Of a stretch of 64,000 nucleotides of DNA, positions 10,836 through 22,560 are shown piece by piece. How positions within the stretch are numbered: position 1 is the first letter of the stretch; the number at the start of each line of letters is the position of its first letter. The position numbers and the translations under genes are program-made. The notes below the pieces were generated by a model. That model saw only the letters and a program-made list of their open reading frames with translations, was not told the origin of the DNA and searched no databases. Source of the DNA: Zhengitettix transpicula (taxonomy: Eukaryota; Arthropoda; Insecta; Orthoptera; Tetrigidae); contig CM073594.1 in the NCBI GenBank assembly GCA_037074705.1, forward strand, positions 74,510,509 through 74,574,508. The letters are read 5' to 3'.

Positions 10836-13532
10836 ATCGAATAGTAAATCTATTCCTTTTTTTAATATTTAATATCATCGACAGCGTTTCGACAGCGACA
10901 AGATGAAGAAAACTTTTGAACTCTTTGACTTGAAATATAAGACAACTTTTTTTCGTCTTTGGCAAAAGTATTAAAAAAGGAGGGGTTGGGGTGGAAATGA
11001 GTAAAGAAAACTTTGACAGGGGAGAAGAAAATAAATTTTTTCCCACCTCCCGCTCTTCGTCGTCGTCAGTTACAGTTAATTAATTGCACGAGTCAGATAT
11101 TCTTAATTAGTAAAATTAACGCTGCGCTACCGGATTAAATTCAAACTGACGGGGGAAAAATATTATTAGGAGAGTTATAAGTCAAGGAATGCGAGAAATA
11201 AGAAAAATAATAAGAAAAAACGGTGGAGGAAGGGAGGAGAACAGACGCAACAAAAGAGACGGAAAAAACGAAAGTTGAGGGTGTGATTTACTTTCAATGT
11301 TGATTAAATCCTGAAGAAGAATAAAGAAAAAATGTATATGCACAGAGTCAAAGGCTGAAAATAAAATGCTGAGATTGAGGAAAAATATATAGTGAGTCTG
11401 AGGATAACAAGATTAAAAATTAACAAAGAGGATTAATGTAAAAACTATAATATTTTTTGTAACGCTGCTCATAGAATGACGCCAATAAAAAAAGAATAAC
11501 GCAACTCTGTTTATTAAAACTCCCCATCAAGCTTCATCGCTGTAGTTTTACTTGATATTTATTCCACTTTGTCTCTGTTATTCTGAATAGATCTATATTC
11601 AATTTTTTTTCCCATCTCCGTGTTACCCTCGTTATTTTTAAATTATTTTACAAGGCAAACGATAATATTTTGTTCAAACAGTTTTTTTTTGTTCCAGCCA
11701 CTCGGTTAATTAAACACGGTCAGATTTTAATTAACGTAAAAATAATAAATATGGCGCTGATATTTCCCTCGACATCGAGAGTTTGTCTTTATTTCTCTTT
11801 TTTCTATGTCCTTTCTTTATCATTGTCCCCACATTTTCCCCTCGTTTCCTGGACCTGTCAGTCGTTTTTCATTTGTCTCCTGTCTCTCTGATTCTTCTCG
11901 ATTTGTCTCAATCTCTTTCGTTCTTTCCGTCTATGTATCGTCCTTCGTCTGTCATTATTTCTGCATTTGAATGTCTAAAACTGTTTGTAGGTAACCCCAA
12001 CTGAATCTTTCTTTCATCCTGTATTTTATTAACTGTTTCCTTATATACTTCTATCTTTCTGATACTCAATTGTTTTTCTTTTTGCCTCAGTTTCAGCAAT
12101 TGATTATTTATATCTGTTTTTGTATCTGTCCATGTATTTATTTTATTTATCCATTACTTTGTCTCTAACTCTTTGTTTTTCTATGTCCATTTCTGTCTCT
12201 CTCAGTTTATTTTCTTTTTTCCTGTTTCTCTAATTCTGCCTCATTCTATATTTGTTTCTGTGTATCTTTCTTTCTTCATTTATATTTATATTTTTACTGT
12301 CTATATCTGTGCATTTATTTTCTGTCTCTTTATGTGTCTCTGTTTTCAGTCAGTCCTGAATTATTATTTCTTCCTCTATTATACTCCAGTTCTGGTATTC
12401 TCTCCAACTGCAGTCTTAACTTTGTTTCCTTTACTCTGTTTTACCCGTTTTACTTCGCATATGGAACTAAAATTAAAGTAACCCTTCCGCATGCATTAAT
12501 TGCACATTCATTCCGTCAAAACAAAAAGTTTTCTTCTATGATGAATCAAAAGATTGAATACATTGTAACGCGTGTATTTTGGTTTAGTTTTGCTTTGTCA
12601 CGGAAGTGTTGTTTGCTGTAGTTTGGAGAATTGGAAATCGTGCATTGGCGGACGGATTCCGGGAGTTGTTTTCTGTGAAATGTTGGACGAGGTGTGCGTA
12701 GGGGTGGAGGAGATAAATATTTCCATCTAAGTAATTTTCGTGTCCTGTCTCTATTGTTGGCCTCAACATGACAGAATAGTTGGCCATTGATGACTACGGA
12801 ACTGCAGCTGCGTGCTATAACTCTTGTAACAATGGAAGAATCAGTGACACTGACATTTCGACGAAGTTTTCTAATCATGAAAAAAAGTAAAAGAATGGGA
12901 GGGTATAATGGAGGGAACGGAGATAAGCTTCTGAAACTGGGAGGTAGTTGTTCTGCGCTCACCGCAGCTGGTGGATGTGATTATGAGAGGCTCCGTATTG
13001 CGTTACGTGTATACGTTTTAAGTTTCACCGATCTACAAATCTCATGAGTTCTGCTGTAAAATTTTCCAAGTTGTTGTCTCTGATATAGTCCGAGGCAGAA
13101 TCGTCGTGAGAAAGGGGCCACAATTTGTTAGTGAGGAGTTCATCGAAGCCACACAATTTAGTACGACGGCTTGCCAGCAATGAATCCCGGAGGCCGACGC
13201 CTTAGCCAGTGATCAACCCCTGAGTCGACGCCTTGCAGTGGTCCTGAGTAAAGTCATCACTGCAGTTAACCCGTTCTGCCGGCTGTGAGATACGGAGACG
13301 CCAGTACGTCGGTACGAGAGCTACAGCAAGCAACACAACACAGAATAGCAGTACGTACGGGCAGCAGATTTCTTCTACGTAAAAACCACAGGTGCCTGAG
13401 ATAAGAGTTTTTCATGCTTAACTGTAATAAAATTATTACAAATTCTTTAATGGTAGATAATTTTCTTTGATTTAACGTAAAAATCCAGCCCACAAAAATA
13501 ATTCTTTACGACATACATAGTTAATTTTTTTA
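10836..13532. other. Unassigned stretch with a possible integrase relic
   Basis: Pyrimidine-rich DNA from 11540 to 12480 produces several frames with no motifs. A 138-codon minus frame at 12546-12962 is unrecognised. At 13115-13150 one plus frame reads GPQFVSEEFIEA, resembling the (D)xGPQF.S..F segment of retroviral-type integrases (see findings). The segment GTTTCGACAGCG near 10878 resembles the Penelope-associated signature. Confidence 0.35.
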
Positions 13533-13724
13533 AATAACCAATTACCAGTTAAAATATTACAATTATATAAAAATGTTAACTGTCATTAAAAACCAATTAA
13601 TAGTACAACTAACCATATTGTCATTAAACACCAATTGAAACCAGGAGCTCCTGTTTTAAATTGATTTTTAATGACAATTAAAATTCGTATATAATTGTAA
13701 TATGTGGACTGGTAATTGGTTATC
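13533..13724. mobile_element. Palindromic MITE-like element
   Basis: Terminal inverted repeats of about 30 bp face each other: ATAACCAATTACCAG at the left end (13535 onward) and CTGGTAATTGGTTAT at the right (ending 13723). The pairing continues imperfectly inward through ATTACAATTATAT with ATATAATTGTAAT and through TGACAATTAA-type blocks. The element is about 190 bp and non-coding. A TA on each side may be the target duplication, which would point to a Tc1/mariner-type MITE, but in such AT-rich DNA this is weak. Confidence 0.7.
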
Positions 13725-15041
13725 TAAAAAAGTAAATACATTTTAAATTATAGGGGGAAAAGCCATATTTCAAGTTCGATTACCGGTCAAGATTTTTCCT
13801 TGGTCTGCATATACATGAAAGCATTTTTTCTTTACTTGAACATAAATCGATATTATCGGACACTTCTTAAAGCTGCATGATTTCTATTACGTACAAACGT
13901 CAACAGGTAAAGCGCAGAGGTGACGCCGCACGCTTAATCTATCACATTTGTAAGGTTTATGCAAGATATGAAAGTACACACGGCGGTAATAACAACGTCA
14001 ACGTTGTCTGAATTTCGTTGTAAATCAATTTACCCTTATTATTGATGTAGAATTTTGGTTCATCCCCGAATCGACATTTTATGTTAAAAATAAAAATGGT
14101 TCAGATGACGTTTTGAAGTAAACACAAAATCTTTTCAGAAACGAGTGACGTCAAATCTCCTGAGAGACAGTGTGCTTTATAGTCCAGATGATATGGACGC
14201 CATTTTCCTTTACGTTTATCCTACTTTCTTTTAATTTCCTGCTTCGGTTAAATTCAATCTCTGTCATTATCTCTTCCCCCTTAATTCTCTATTTCTGTCT
14301 TTACAGTATTATAATTGCACCGTAACAAGGGAGATAATAGAATTCAATTTATCTCGCACCCACTTCCACGGACGTGACGCTACGGTTTCACCTTTGTCCT
14401 CCTCTGAACATCGATGACGCTGCGCTTTCTTTATACCGCGCGGCGTCAAGGCAACTGAATATTTCTCCTGCGTTAGATGGAAAGCAGTGCCGCAGAAGCT
14501 TTCCATAAATAGATGGCGATTCCAACGTCGTCGTGTGCGCGAGCGGTACACCATTACAGAACTTGTTATTATTCCTGGTCGTCGTGGTGCACTTTGTGTT
14601 TTATGGGCCAAGTTTTAGAACCGACTTTTGACGACAAAGTTTTTGATGTGACTCGCTGTGTTCATTGGCTTCTTTTTTACCCCTACCCCTTGACTTCCAC
14701 CCTCCACGACTCGTATTCTTCACTTTATTCCTAAAAGCCAAGTTATGACGGATGTCTCCCTGTTTATGCACCTTACAGTTGGAGCCACAATCTTTGGGGG
14801 GGGGGGGGAAGTGCAATAATTTTAAACACAGCGTAACGTGACACATTGAAAAAAAAAGTATCAAAAAACGTGATTCACAGTAGCCATGACGTCGTCCCCC
14901 AGGGTGGGGGAGATAAGTAAATAACTTAATTCGCCCAAGGGGATAACGAAATTGCTTCGGTGCCAGAGTCAAACAAGTGCTCAGCCGGATTTAAATTTAT
15001 TTATTCAATCCTGCATTTTTATGAGTTTATAACAAAGAAAA
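13725..15041. other. Unique stretch, no gene recognised
   Basis: From 14100 to 14700 the DNA is less AT-rich and holds an open frame of 100 codons on the minus strand (14309-14611) that I cannot assign. A 13-G run lies at 14796-14808. It could be host-derived. Confidence 0.35.
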
Positions 15042-15074
15042 CGTTTCTTCCCCTTTGCTTAGGGACTTCTTCAG
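15042..15074 (-). other. Hammerhead-like core (Penelope-associated signature)
   Basis: The minus strand reads CTGAAGA, then AGTCCC, a loop, GGGG, and ends GAAACG. The CUGANGA and GAAAC boxes with a short GC stem between them match the conserved core of type I hammerhead ribozymes known in Penelope-like elements. The base of stem II is mismatched, so activity is doubtful. Confidence 0.45.
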
Positions 15075-15195
15075 TTGTACGAAATTAAAGAAAACATTAA
15101 AATATGATCAGAATTTAAATAAAACAATTTAACATTTTTATATAACTCTGTAATAACAATTTTCCTACAGTATGTGAAGTAGCTAGTGTTACTTT

Positions 15196-15680
15196 AAAAA
15201 GGTTCCAGTTACCTTTGGGGATGCCTTCATATCTCTCTGGTTTTTTTGAACTAAGGTTCCCATATGCCGAAGCACCTCGGCCTGTTTTGAGAGGTGTATG
15301 TTCCGGGGTCGCAGACCTTGGGCATACGGTAAAAGTTGTTCGCTATTCCTATTGGAATAGTCGCCCAGCTGCCGCCTAAATTGGTCAAGGCACGGCGAGA
15401 GGAAAGCTGCGACCCCACAGCTAACCCCTCTCCCGCCATAGGAAGGGCGTGGGACAAGTAGCAAATGCCCGACCTACCTGATGCAGGTTTTTATAGGGTT
15501 TTCCCTGCATCACTTTTAGGCGAATTGCTGGGTAGGATCCTTAAACCACAGCCTGGGGGCCCTAGTTAACCCTTGGCTACCTTCCTCTACCCTTCTGCAT
15601 CCCCCCTTTCAAATCCCTTTCCTATGCTATAAGAGGGGAGTTGCCACTATGCGGATTACCCTATACATTGCCTGCCTACA
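15196..15680 (+). repeat. Hairpin-rich poly(A) repeat, copy 5
   Basis: Runs from GTTACCTTTGGGGATGCC through the family landmarks to a diverged tail (CCCTATACATTGCCTGCC) with no A run. The 5' hairpin is absent. Confidence 0.85.
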
Positions 15681-16393
15681 CCTTAAACTTGAGAAATACG
15701 TTTTTCATGAACCTGCGGGCCATCACAAAGACAATAAAATTTTATGCCTATTAAGCTAGAAATAAAATTATTTAATTTATTAGACAATTAATAAGAAAAC
15801 CTTAATTTTTGAAAAAAGATAAAAAAAACGTCATGTCCCCTTAAATTTTTTAAATTTCAATCAATAACGTCTAAAAAGAATTCATAATTTAAATAATAAA
15901 TAATTAAATAATTGTAAAAAATTACGTTTAATGAAATCAAAACGTCATTAAAACAATATAATCTCTTAGTTACTCTTTAAATATATTTATTACAATGACA
16001 ATGACAATTAAAATACCAGCCAGGAGGACGTGAAGAATTAAATAAATTAAAGTTACGAAATTTCCAAAAATTGAAGAAGTCATAATCCAAGAACGGAACG
16101 TCTTTTAATATTTTCTTTTTTAAACCTCAATGTTTTCTTCTAATTGTCGAATAATTTCATTAATTACATTTCTGACTTAATAGCCATTAAATTTTATTAT
16201 GTTTTTACTGAAGGTGAAATAATTTTACTAATTTATTTTCACAAAATTTTCTCAGGGTTGTATCAACGCCTTTTTTAAAATATTATTTCTGCTGATCCAC
16301 CAATTTTTTAGAACAAATATTGCGATTTTTCTGTGGGATAAAACCCTCCCGCCGAATGGCCCAAAAATTATAATGCCCTTCCTTTCCGCATTT
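15681..16393. other. AT-rich stretch
   Basis: Very AT-rich with no coding motif or repeat boundary recognised. Confidence 0.5.
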
Positions 16394-16630
16394 ACTGTGG
16401 TTTTTTTAAGTGGATTAATGAGCTCCGAGGTTTCTCCTGAAAGTCTTGGAAGGTTTTTGTGCTTCCTAGAGATTTTTTCTTTTTCTTGTGATCACGCACT
16501 CTCCGTGTGTTTTTATCATTCACCTATAATAATATTATTATGGGAAAAAAATCAATAGGAAGCACAAAAACCTTCCAAGACTTTAAGGAGAAACCTCGGA
16601 GCTCATTAATCTACTTATAATAACCACAGT
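16394..16630. repeat. Long fold-back inverted repeat
   Basis: Two 73-bp arms (16394-16466 and 16558-16630) are inverted copies with about five mismatches. They share TTAATGAGCTCCGAGGTTTC and TCTTGGAAGGTTTTTGTG. The pairing continues weakly for about 13 bp into the 91-bp loop. The transcript would form a hairpin of about 75-85 bp. A fold-back MITE or a hairpin-RNA source are both possible. No target duplication is evident. Confidence 0.85.
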
Positions 16631-17531
16631 CAATACCTATAATGTCCCTGAATTAGACATAAAAATGTTGGGGCTTCTTGGACAACTCTGATGCAAGGGG
16701 GTTGAGGTTTAAGATGTCCGCGGGGACCGTTGGCAGCTCTGGAAGGGCCATGCGTCATGGAGAGTAAGGAATCCGGAGCTCGCGCACTCGAGTCCATCCA
16801 TCATGCGGTGAAGAGCCGCGCGATTCCTCATCAATGATCATCCCTGAATTGATGACGCGTCCATGATGAACGGTAATGGCGTGGCGCCTCTCTCGTGGGA
16901 CGGGATTCGACGCTCCTCCGTAATACGTGCGTGGTGGGTAACACATCCTCTACTCTCTCTCTAAAGTTAAATTAATGTTTCCATCACCATGTAACAGGAA
17001 CCTGCGACGTATGGAAAAATCGTTCCATACGTGGCAGGTTTCTGTAACGTTCCAAAATAGATTCCCAAACTTGGAAATTTGAAAATGTTTAATTAATTTT
17101 GAGAAAATGCAGATCTTCGATTTCATTTGAGTCTGATTAAGAAGCAATAGACTGAAATATGAAGGATTTTTTTATTCTACATTTAACTTTTTATCAAGCG
17201 ATATTACAGTTCTGATAGTATAAATAAAGGCTAAAGAAAGAAACTACAACCTGACAAAGAATAAACGTAATTATTAGAGCAGGAATTGGGGCTGTACTTT
17301 CTACGTCTTGAAGCAGACAGGAGAACCATAGACTATCAATTTTTTTTATTAAAAAAGAATAAACTCTCATGGATTTTTCAAGTTAAACTTTCAATATGTG
17401 GGGTTAAGAGTGCGAATTATAAAATTAATTTTGTCAAAAGTGACGTCATCAACTGAGACTGAACATCAAGACGCAGTCAACGGGATGAGGATTTTAAACG
17501 TACCTTTAGTTACTAGTCTCCGACTGTCAAG
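16631..17531. other. Unique stretch, no gene recognised
   Basis: A short inverted pair near 17000-17045 (CCTGCGACGTATGGAA with TTCCATACGTGGCAGG) could form a hairpin with a tight loop. Otherwise nothing is recognised. Confidence 0.45.
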
Positions 17532-17840
17532 TTGGGCATACTGTAGGAGTTGTTCACTGTTCGCCAATTAGAACAGTGGACTAGTGGTCGGGGCACGGAG
17601 AAGGGTAATGCTGCGTCCCCCCGGCAACCCCCCCCCCATCACGCCTTCAGAAGGGTGCGGGACAGGTATTAAGCGCTCGACCTACATTACAGTAGTTCTA
17701 TAGGTTTCCCCTGCATCACTTTTAGGCGAATGCCGGGTAGCATCCTTAAAATTACAGTTCGAGGGCTCCAGTTAACCCTTGGCTACCTTCCTTTACCCTT
17801 CCGCGACCCTCCCCCCCTCCCCTATGCTATTAAAGGCATG
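17532..17840 (+). repeat. Hairpin-rich poly(A) repeat, copy 6 (3'-truncated)
   Basis: It starts at TTGGGCATACTGTAGGAG and is diverged through GGTAATGCTGCGTCCCC and GTTAACCCTTGGCTACC, ending at CCTATGCTATTAAAGG. The CATGTAGCC tail is missing. Confidence 0.75.
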
Positions 17841-17844
17841 GAAA

Positions 17845-18630
17845 TGGTCCACGATTAAGGGTTGGGGGTGGAGTGGCATTACACGAAATTACGCAAACAC
17901 ATTCGAGTTTCGGGTCGAATCCGGAATTATATTTGTCCTTGTGTTTAATTATGACATTTAACTTACAGTTTAACTTCCCCAAGCGGGGGTGTACGGGTGT
18001 TGAAATTATAAAACATGTTAAGCAGTCGATATTTTGTCGAATAAATATTTTTCTGGTTCACTCAGATTTGTTATGTTTCTCTACATGTTCAATATATTTA
18101 GTATAACATGTTTCGAAATTTAGAGTGGAGCACCCTTAAGGGTGGGGGTGGAGTAGATTTATATAAAAATAACGCAAACACAATCGAGATTGGACTCAAA
18201 TCCAGGGTTATGGTTGTCAGTGAGTTTAATTATGATATTCAAGTTGCCGTTCAACTCCCCCAAGCGGGGGTGGTTAGGAGTGGAAATCTTCAAACATGCT
18301 AACACGGCCGATATTTGAGTCGGATAAATATTTTCCGGGTAAAAGTGATTAATAGTGTTTGTACCAATGTACGTCAGTAAAATTTAAACATATTACGGCA
18401 TGGGAAAGGAGCGCCCTAGGGGTGGGGTGGAGGAATGTTACAAGAAAATAAGTTGAATACAACCGAGACTGGAGTCAAAACCAAAGTTATGGATAACGTT
18501 GAGTATAATTATGACATTATACTAGCAATTAACCTCCCAGGTACGGGGGTGGTCTGGGTGGAAATTGTCAAACATGTTAATCTACCTATTTTTGCAACGA
18601 CTAAATAATGTTCGGGATCAGTAAGATTAC
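17845..18630 (-). repeat. Three tandem units of about 280 bp
   Basis: Three diverged units start near 17850, 18130 and 18412. Each carries AAGGGTGGGGGTGGAG (or a variant), AACGCAAACACA or its relic, a GTTTAATTATGA block, CCCAAGCGGGGGTG and, in the first two, TCGAATAAATATTTT or TCGGATAAATATTTT. The same module occurs inverted at 62326-62540, inside the GCCCGGCGTTGCCCG-type repeat, so this array is an expansion of that element's internal module. The strand is given relative to that element. Confidence 0.75.
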
Positions 18631-19319
18631 ACTCATGAAGGAAAGAAATGAAAATAGAAATTTTATCTGAGACATAATTAGTGTAAACAGAGACGAGCAA
18701 GGGATTCTTCAGGATGACAGAAGGAAGAGACAGACAAGACTCCGAAAGAACGTCTCAAGAAACCCCTAAACATTTACTCTGCGGAGGCAGAAACGTGTAA
18801 ATATTGCGTCCTCCTGTTTGCTACAGCTGCTGGATGTTGGGAATATCTTACGCAACGCGTTTAAAAACAGAATAACTTGTTTTCTTAAAACAGAAACGGA
18901 GAAAAGATCAAGGACAAAATATCGGAGCAAGACTTCGTGGAAGGGACGGAAAACGTTTACAACTATTCAGAACCATAAATACTAGCTTTTTGATCGAGAA
19001 ACCCTGGAATTTTATTTTTGGGGTTTGGCCGTAACTGTCCGTTACGTGATGAAGTGCCAAAATTGTGTATAAAAATCGTAATATTATGATGATTTTTAGT
19101 TTTAGTTGAATAATACAATTTTTTACTGAAAATGTTTATATGTGTATGTCTTTAAATTTTTTTGAACGGTCTTCAGCCCCCAAACAGATGATTATGTCGA
19201 AGACAATAGATGAAAGCTTCTGTCAATATTTTTAACGAATGAATATCATATATCCATAAAAGTTTATTGAGAGGGTTAAAGGTTAATTTTAAAATTGAAT
19301 TTTTCACCTGTTTTAAATT
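18631..19319. other. Unassigned stretch holding one shared repeat
   Basis: The segment 19230-19318 (TAACGAATGAAT to ACCTGTTTTAAATTG) is an inverted copy of sequence flanking the fold-back element at 46213-46364. It gives an uninterrupted version of that insertion site. The rest is unassigned. Confidence 0.5.
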
Positions 19320-20576
19320 GTACCACTGTGAACAAAAAGGGGAATTTATTTATAAAGTATAAATTCTGTATTTATTCTTCCAAATCAATTTCATCCCCTT
19401 CAAAGTAATCCCCGTCCGATAAAACGCACTTTTTCCAACGCTTTATCCAGTCCTCGAAACAGTCCGAATAGTCTTTTTCCGGTATAGCCTTCAAGACCTT
19501 CTTCGATTCGGTTTTTATCTCCTCAATCTTGTCAAAACGGCGTCCCCGCATTGGCCTTTTGAGTTTGCTGAATAGCCAGAAGTTGCACGGAGCCAAATCA
19601 GGCGAATACGGTGGTTGCGGAACGATATGAGTCGAGTTTTTGGCAAAAAAAGTCGCGAAGATCCAACGCAGTATGACGTGGTGCATTATCGTGATGAAGG
19701 AACCAAGAGATGTTCGCCCATAGTTATGGCCGTTTCAGACGAATAGCTTCACGCAAACGACGCGTAACGCTCAAATAATATTCTTTGTTGACAGTTCGGC
19801 CCGGCGGAAGGAATTCATAGTGCACCACGCCACAATAATCAAAGAAAACTGTCAACATGACCTTGATTTTCGATCGACTTTTCGGTCTTGCTTCACCTTT
19901 TGCACGATATTCGCTGGATTGGTCGGTGGTTTCAGGGTCGTATGCGTAAATCCAAGTCTCGTCTCCAGTAATGATTCATTTCAAGTGGTCCTGATAGACA
20001 GCAAAGTTTCACACACATCAACGCGACGCTTTTTTGGCACCAATCGAGACTTGACGCGTTTGAGACACAAAACATTCTTCAAAATGGTTTGGGCTGAGCC
20101 AAATGATATTCCAACACTATCAGCGAGATCTAATTGTCCATCGACGATTTTCAAGCACCAAATCTTTCATTTTTTGGACGTGGCCCTCGTCGGTAGACGT
20201 TGATGGTCGTCCAGAGCGCGGTTAGTCTTCAACGCGTTCTAGGCCCTCTTTGAACTCGTTGTACCACTTATAAACGTTTTTTTGTGCCATAGTTTGATCA
20301 CCAAAGACCTTCCGCAACATTTTCAACGTGCCCACACAAGAATATTCGTTCCGCAAACAAAATTTGATGCAAGTTCTTTGCTCAACAAAATCATCCATTA
20401 CGAAAATCGAAAAATTCACTTTTGGTTCTTTACAAGAGCACGTGTAACTCGGAGATAATTAAACCTTTTAACAAACAGACGCTTGGCAAATATTATAGAC
20501 AGTCCTACCAACCTAGGAAAAAAAATTACCTGCCTTCCTAATACCCGATTTTACCTTACTTGTTGATCAGTGGTAC
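19320..20576 (-). mobile_element. Mariner-family DNA transposon, inactive
   Basis: A decayed transposase of normal mariner length lies between short inverted ends: GTACCACTG at 19320-19328 and CAGTGGTAC at 20568-20576, each preceded outward by AAATT-type sequence. The 1257-bp span fits mariners (about 1.3 kb). The inverted ends are short, so exact termini and a TA duplication are uncertain. Confidence 0.65.
19372..20398 (-). pseudogene. Mariner transposase pseudogene
   Basis: Mariner transposases cut and paste the element at TA sites using a D,D34D triad behind an N-terminal paired-type DNA-binding domain. The N-terminal domain (MDDFVEQRTCIKFCL, then NVYKWYNEFKEGLERVED) is readable at 20222-20398. 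The start at 20398 gives a normal mariner N-terminus. The first catalytic Asp lies in GDETWIYAYDPET (about 19930-19970) and the second in LHHDNAPRHTA (about 19672-19706). The C-terminus is YSPDLAPCNFWLF to EGDEIDLEE. Damage seen: a TAA stop after VED (20222-20224), a frameshift at a 7-A run (19645-19651), other breaks between, and Asn (codon at 19582-19584) where the third catalytic Asp is expected. It cannot encode an active enzyme. Confidence 0.9.
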
Positions 20577-21668
20577 AAAAAATTTAAATATTAAATTATT
20601 AGGCTCTATTTAATAAATTCTTGGTTTATTATAAATAGTGGACAATCATCGCTGTAACGCACATGGAAAAGAAGAGACCTGTTGGAAACTAGTCTGTACA
20701 ATGTCGTTCCTCGAAATGGGAATAACGATCAGTGACCACAGGAAAGAGTTTCTTTGTTTCCAGTCACGATTCCAGACATTTTTCACGTCCACTTGGACCC
20801 CGTAAGAACTTCCGTATTTTCTTTCAAAAAAGACCCACATACAGTGGGAGAAACTAGGAGACAAAAAGGAAAGGAATTATAGTGGGGTGGGGATGGTGGA
20901 GCAGTGTTGGAGTGGCGGAAGAATCGAGGACAATGACGTTAGCGCGAAGTTGGCGAGGTCTGGGTAATCCGTCAGCCAGGCAAGGAAGGTCTCTGGAGGG
21001 CTTAAAACTTTCTGTCAACAAAGTCGTGAACGTGCCACGGGCCAGTCAGTCTCACACTTCACAACGAGGACTTCCTCATCCACGGGAGGAACGTGACGTT
21101 CATTAACAGGAAAAACAAAAGGTTCGTCAAGAAATTAAGAATAATGAGGGGTGAATACGTACCAGGATTGAAAAATAAACATGGCGCCTATAACAGAACG
21201 GTGAAACGTACCTGAAACAGACAGAAAAGAACAGGTCAGTCTAGAATAATCGAAAACTGATAATATAATAATTACAAATGTAATAGCTTTTACATTAAAA
21301 ATAATTTATATTTAAAATACTTTGTAAGACTTTTTAAAAAATTTAATATTATTGTATTTATAATTACTATATATAAATCCCTCTATTTGTTTAAATGTTT
21401 ATTGCTAAAACATATAAATAGATCTTACACTTTGTTCAGAAGCTTTCGGCTTTTTAGGCATTTTTTAAAATGATTTTCTATGTATAGTCCTATTTTTACC
21501 AAAGAAATAAACTAAAAATGGTAATTCAAGATACATTCGTGTGCTAAATAAATCGAAACTTTAATAGTTGTGTGTATCAATGATGTCTCCTACCCTATTT
21601 TCACACGTCCATACCATTTCAGTCGTAGTTGCTCTATTACTTCCGTAAACTTTGCTTCCCGTCTTATA
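20577..21668. other. Unassigned stretch
   Basis: No repeat or gene recognised. Open frames of about 72-74 codons at 20646-20864 (minus) and 20882-21106 lack motifs. Confidence 0.4.
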
Positions 21669-21707
21669 GCTTAGGAAAGGGAGTGAGAGGGGGGATACGG
21701 AAAGGTA
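21669..21707 (-). repeat. Hairpin-rich repeat, short fragment
   Basis: TAGCTTAGGAAAGGGAG to GGGATACGGAAAGGTAGAG repeats the segment next to the 3' tail. It directly precedes copy 7 in the same orientation and suggests a third, truncated tandem member. Confidence 0.6.
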
Positions 21708-21711
21708 GAGC

Positions 21712-22262
21712 ATTTTTTTTAGGGCAACAGGCTACATGAGGGTGATCCACATTGGGCAACTCCCCTTTAATAGCATAGGAAGGGATTAGAAAGGGGGGAT
21801 GCGGAAGGGTAGAGGAAGGTAGCCAAGGGTTAACTAGGGCCCCCGGGCTATGGTTTAAGGATCCTACCCGGCATTCGCCTAAAGAAATGCAGGGAAAACC
21901 CTAGAAAAACCTGCATCGGGTAGGTCGGGCATTGGGTACTTGTCCCACGCCCTTCCGATAGCGGGAGAGGTGTTTTCTGTGGGACGCAGCATTCCCTTCT
22001 CCGTGCCTCGACCAGTTTTGGAGGCAGCTGGCCGACTACTCCAATGGGAATAGCGAACAACTCTTACCGTATGCCCAAGGTCTGCGACCCCGGAACATAC
22101 ACCCCTCAAAACAGGCCGAGGTGCCTCGGCTTGTGGGAACCTTAGTTCAAAAACGGAGAGGAAAAGGCATCCCCAAAGGTAGCCCCTTCGTATCTCTCCT
22201 AAAAGGTTCTGACTGCGAGAGAAAATCCATCGCAGGTTACCTGCGAGAGAATCCTCTCGCAG
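21712..22262 (-). repeat. Hairpin-rich poly(A) repeat, copy 7
   Basis: Full-length copy from the T run and AGGGCAACAGGCTACATG to a cluster of 5' hairpins (CTGCGAGAG..TCGCAG and CTGCGAGAGAATCCTCTCGC at 22240-22262). Multiple hairpin units at the junction show that this head segment is itself iterated. Confidence 0.85.
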
Positions 22263-22269
22263 GCTTCTT

Positions 22270-22560
22270 GCGAGGGAAGGTAGAGCAAGATAGCCAAGGG
22301 TTAACTAGGGACCTCGGGCTATAGTTTAAGGATCCTACCCGGCAATTCGCCTGAAAGTGATGCAGGGAAAACCCTAGAAAACCTGCATCAGGTAGGTTGG
22401 ACATTTGGTACTTGTCCCACGCCCATCCGATAGCAGGAGAGGAGTTTGCTGTGGGGACGGACAATTACCTTCTTCGTGCCTCCACCATTTTAGGAGGCAG
22501 CTGGCCGACTGTTCCAATGGGAATAGTAAACAACTCTTACCGTATGCCCAAGGTTACGCT
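22270..22560 (-). repeat. Hairpin-rich repeat, copy 8 (partial)
   Basis: Begins GAGGGAAGGTAGAGCAAGA, without the poly(A) tail block, and ends at CGTATGCCCAAGG. It is tandem to copy 7 in the same orientation. Confidence 0.8.

Noticed and set aside
12546..12962. A 138-codon minus-strand frame
   Set aside because: No recognisable motif, composition like its neighbours, and the frame overlaps pyrimidine-rich DNA. I cannot support a gene.
14309..14611. A 100-codon minus-strand frame with balanced composition
   Set aside because: It looks somewhat protein-like but matches no family I know. Kept only as a note in the stretch description.
19820..20203. A 127-codon plus-strand frame
   Set aside because: It is the antisense of the mariner transposase middle region.
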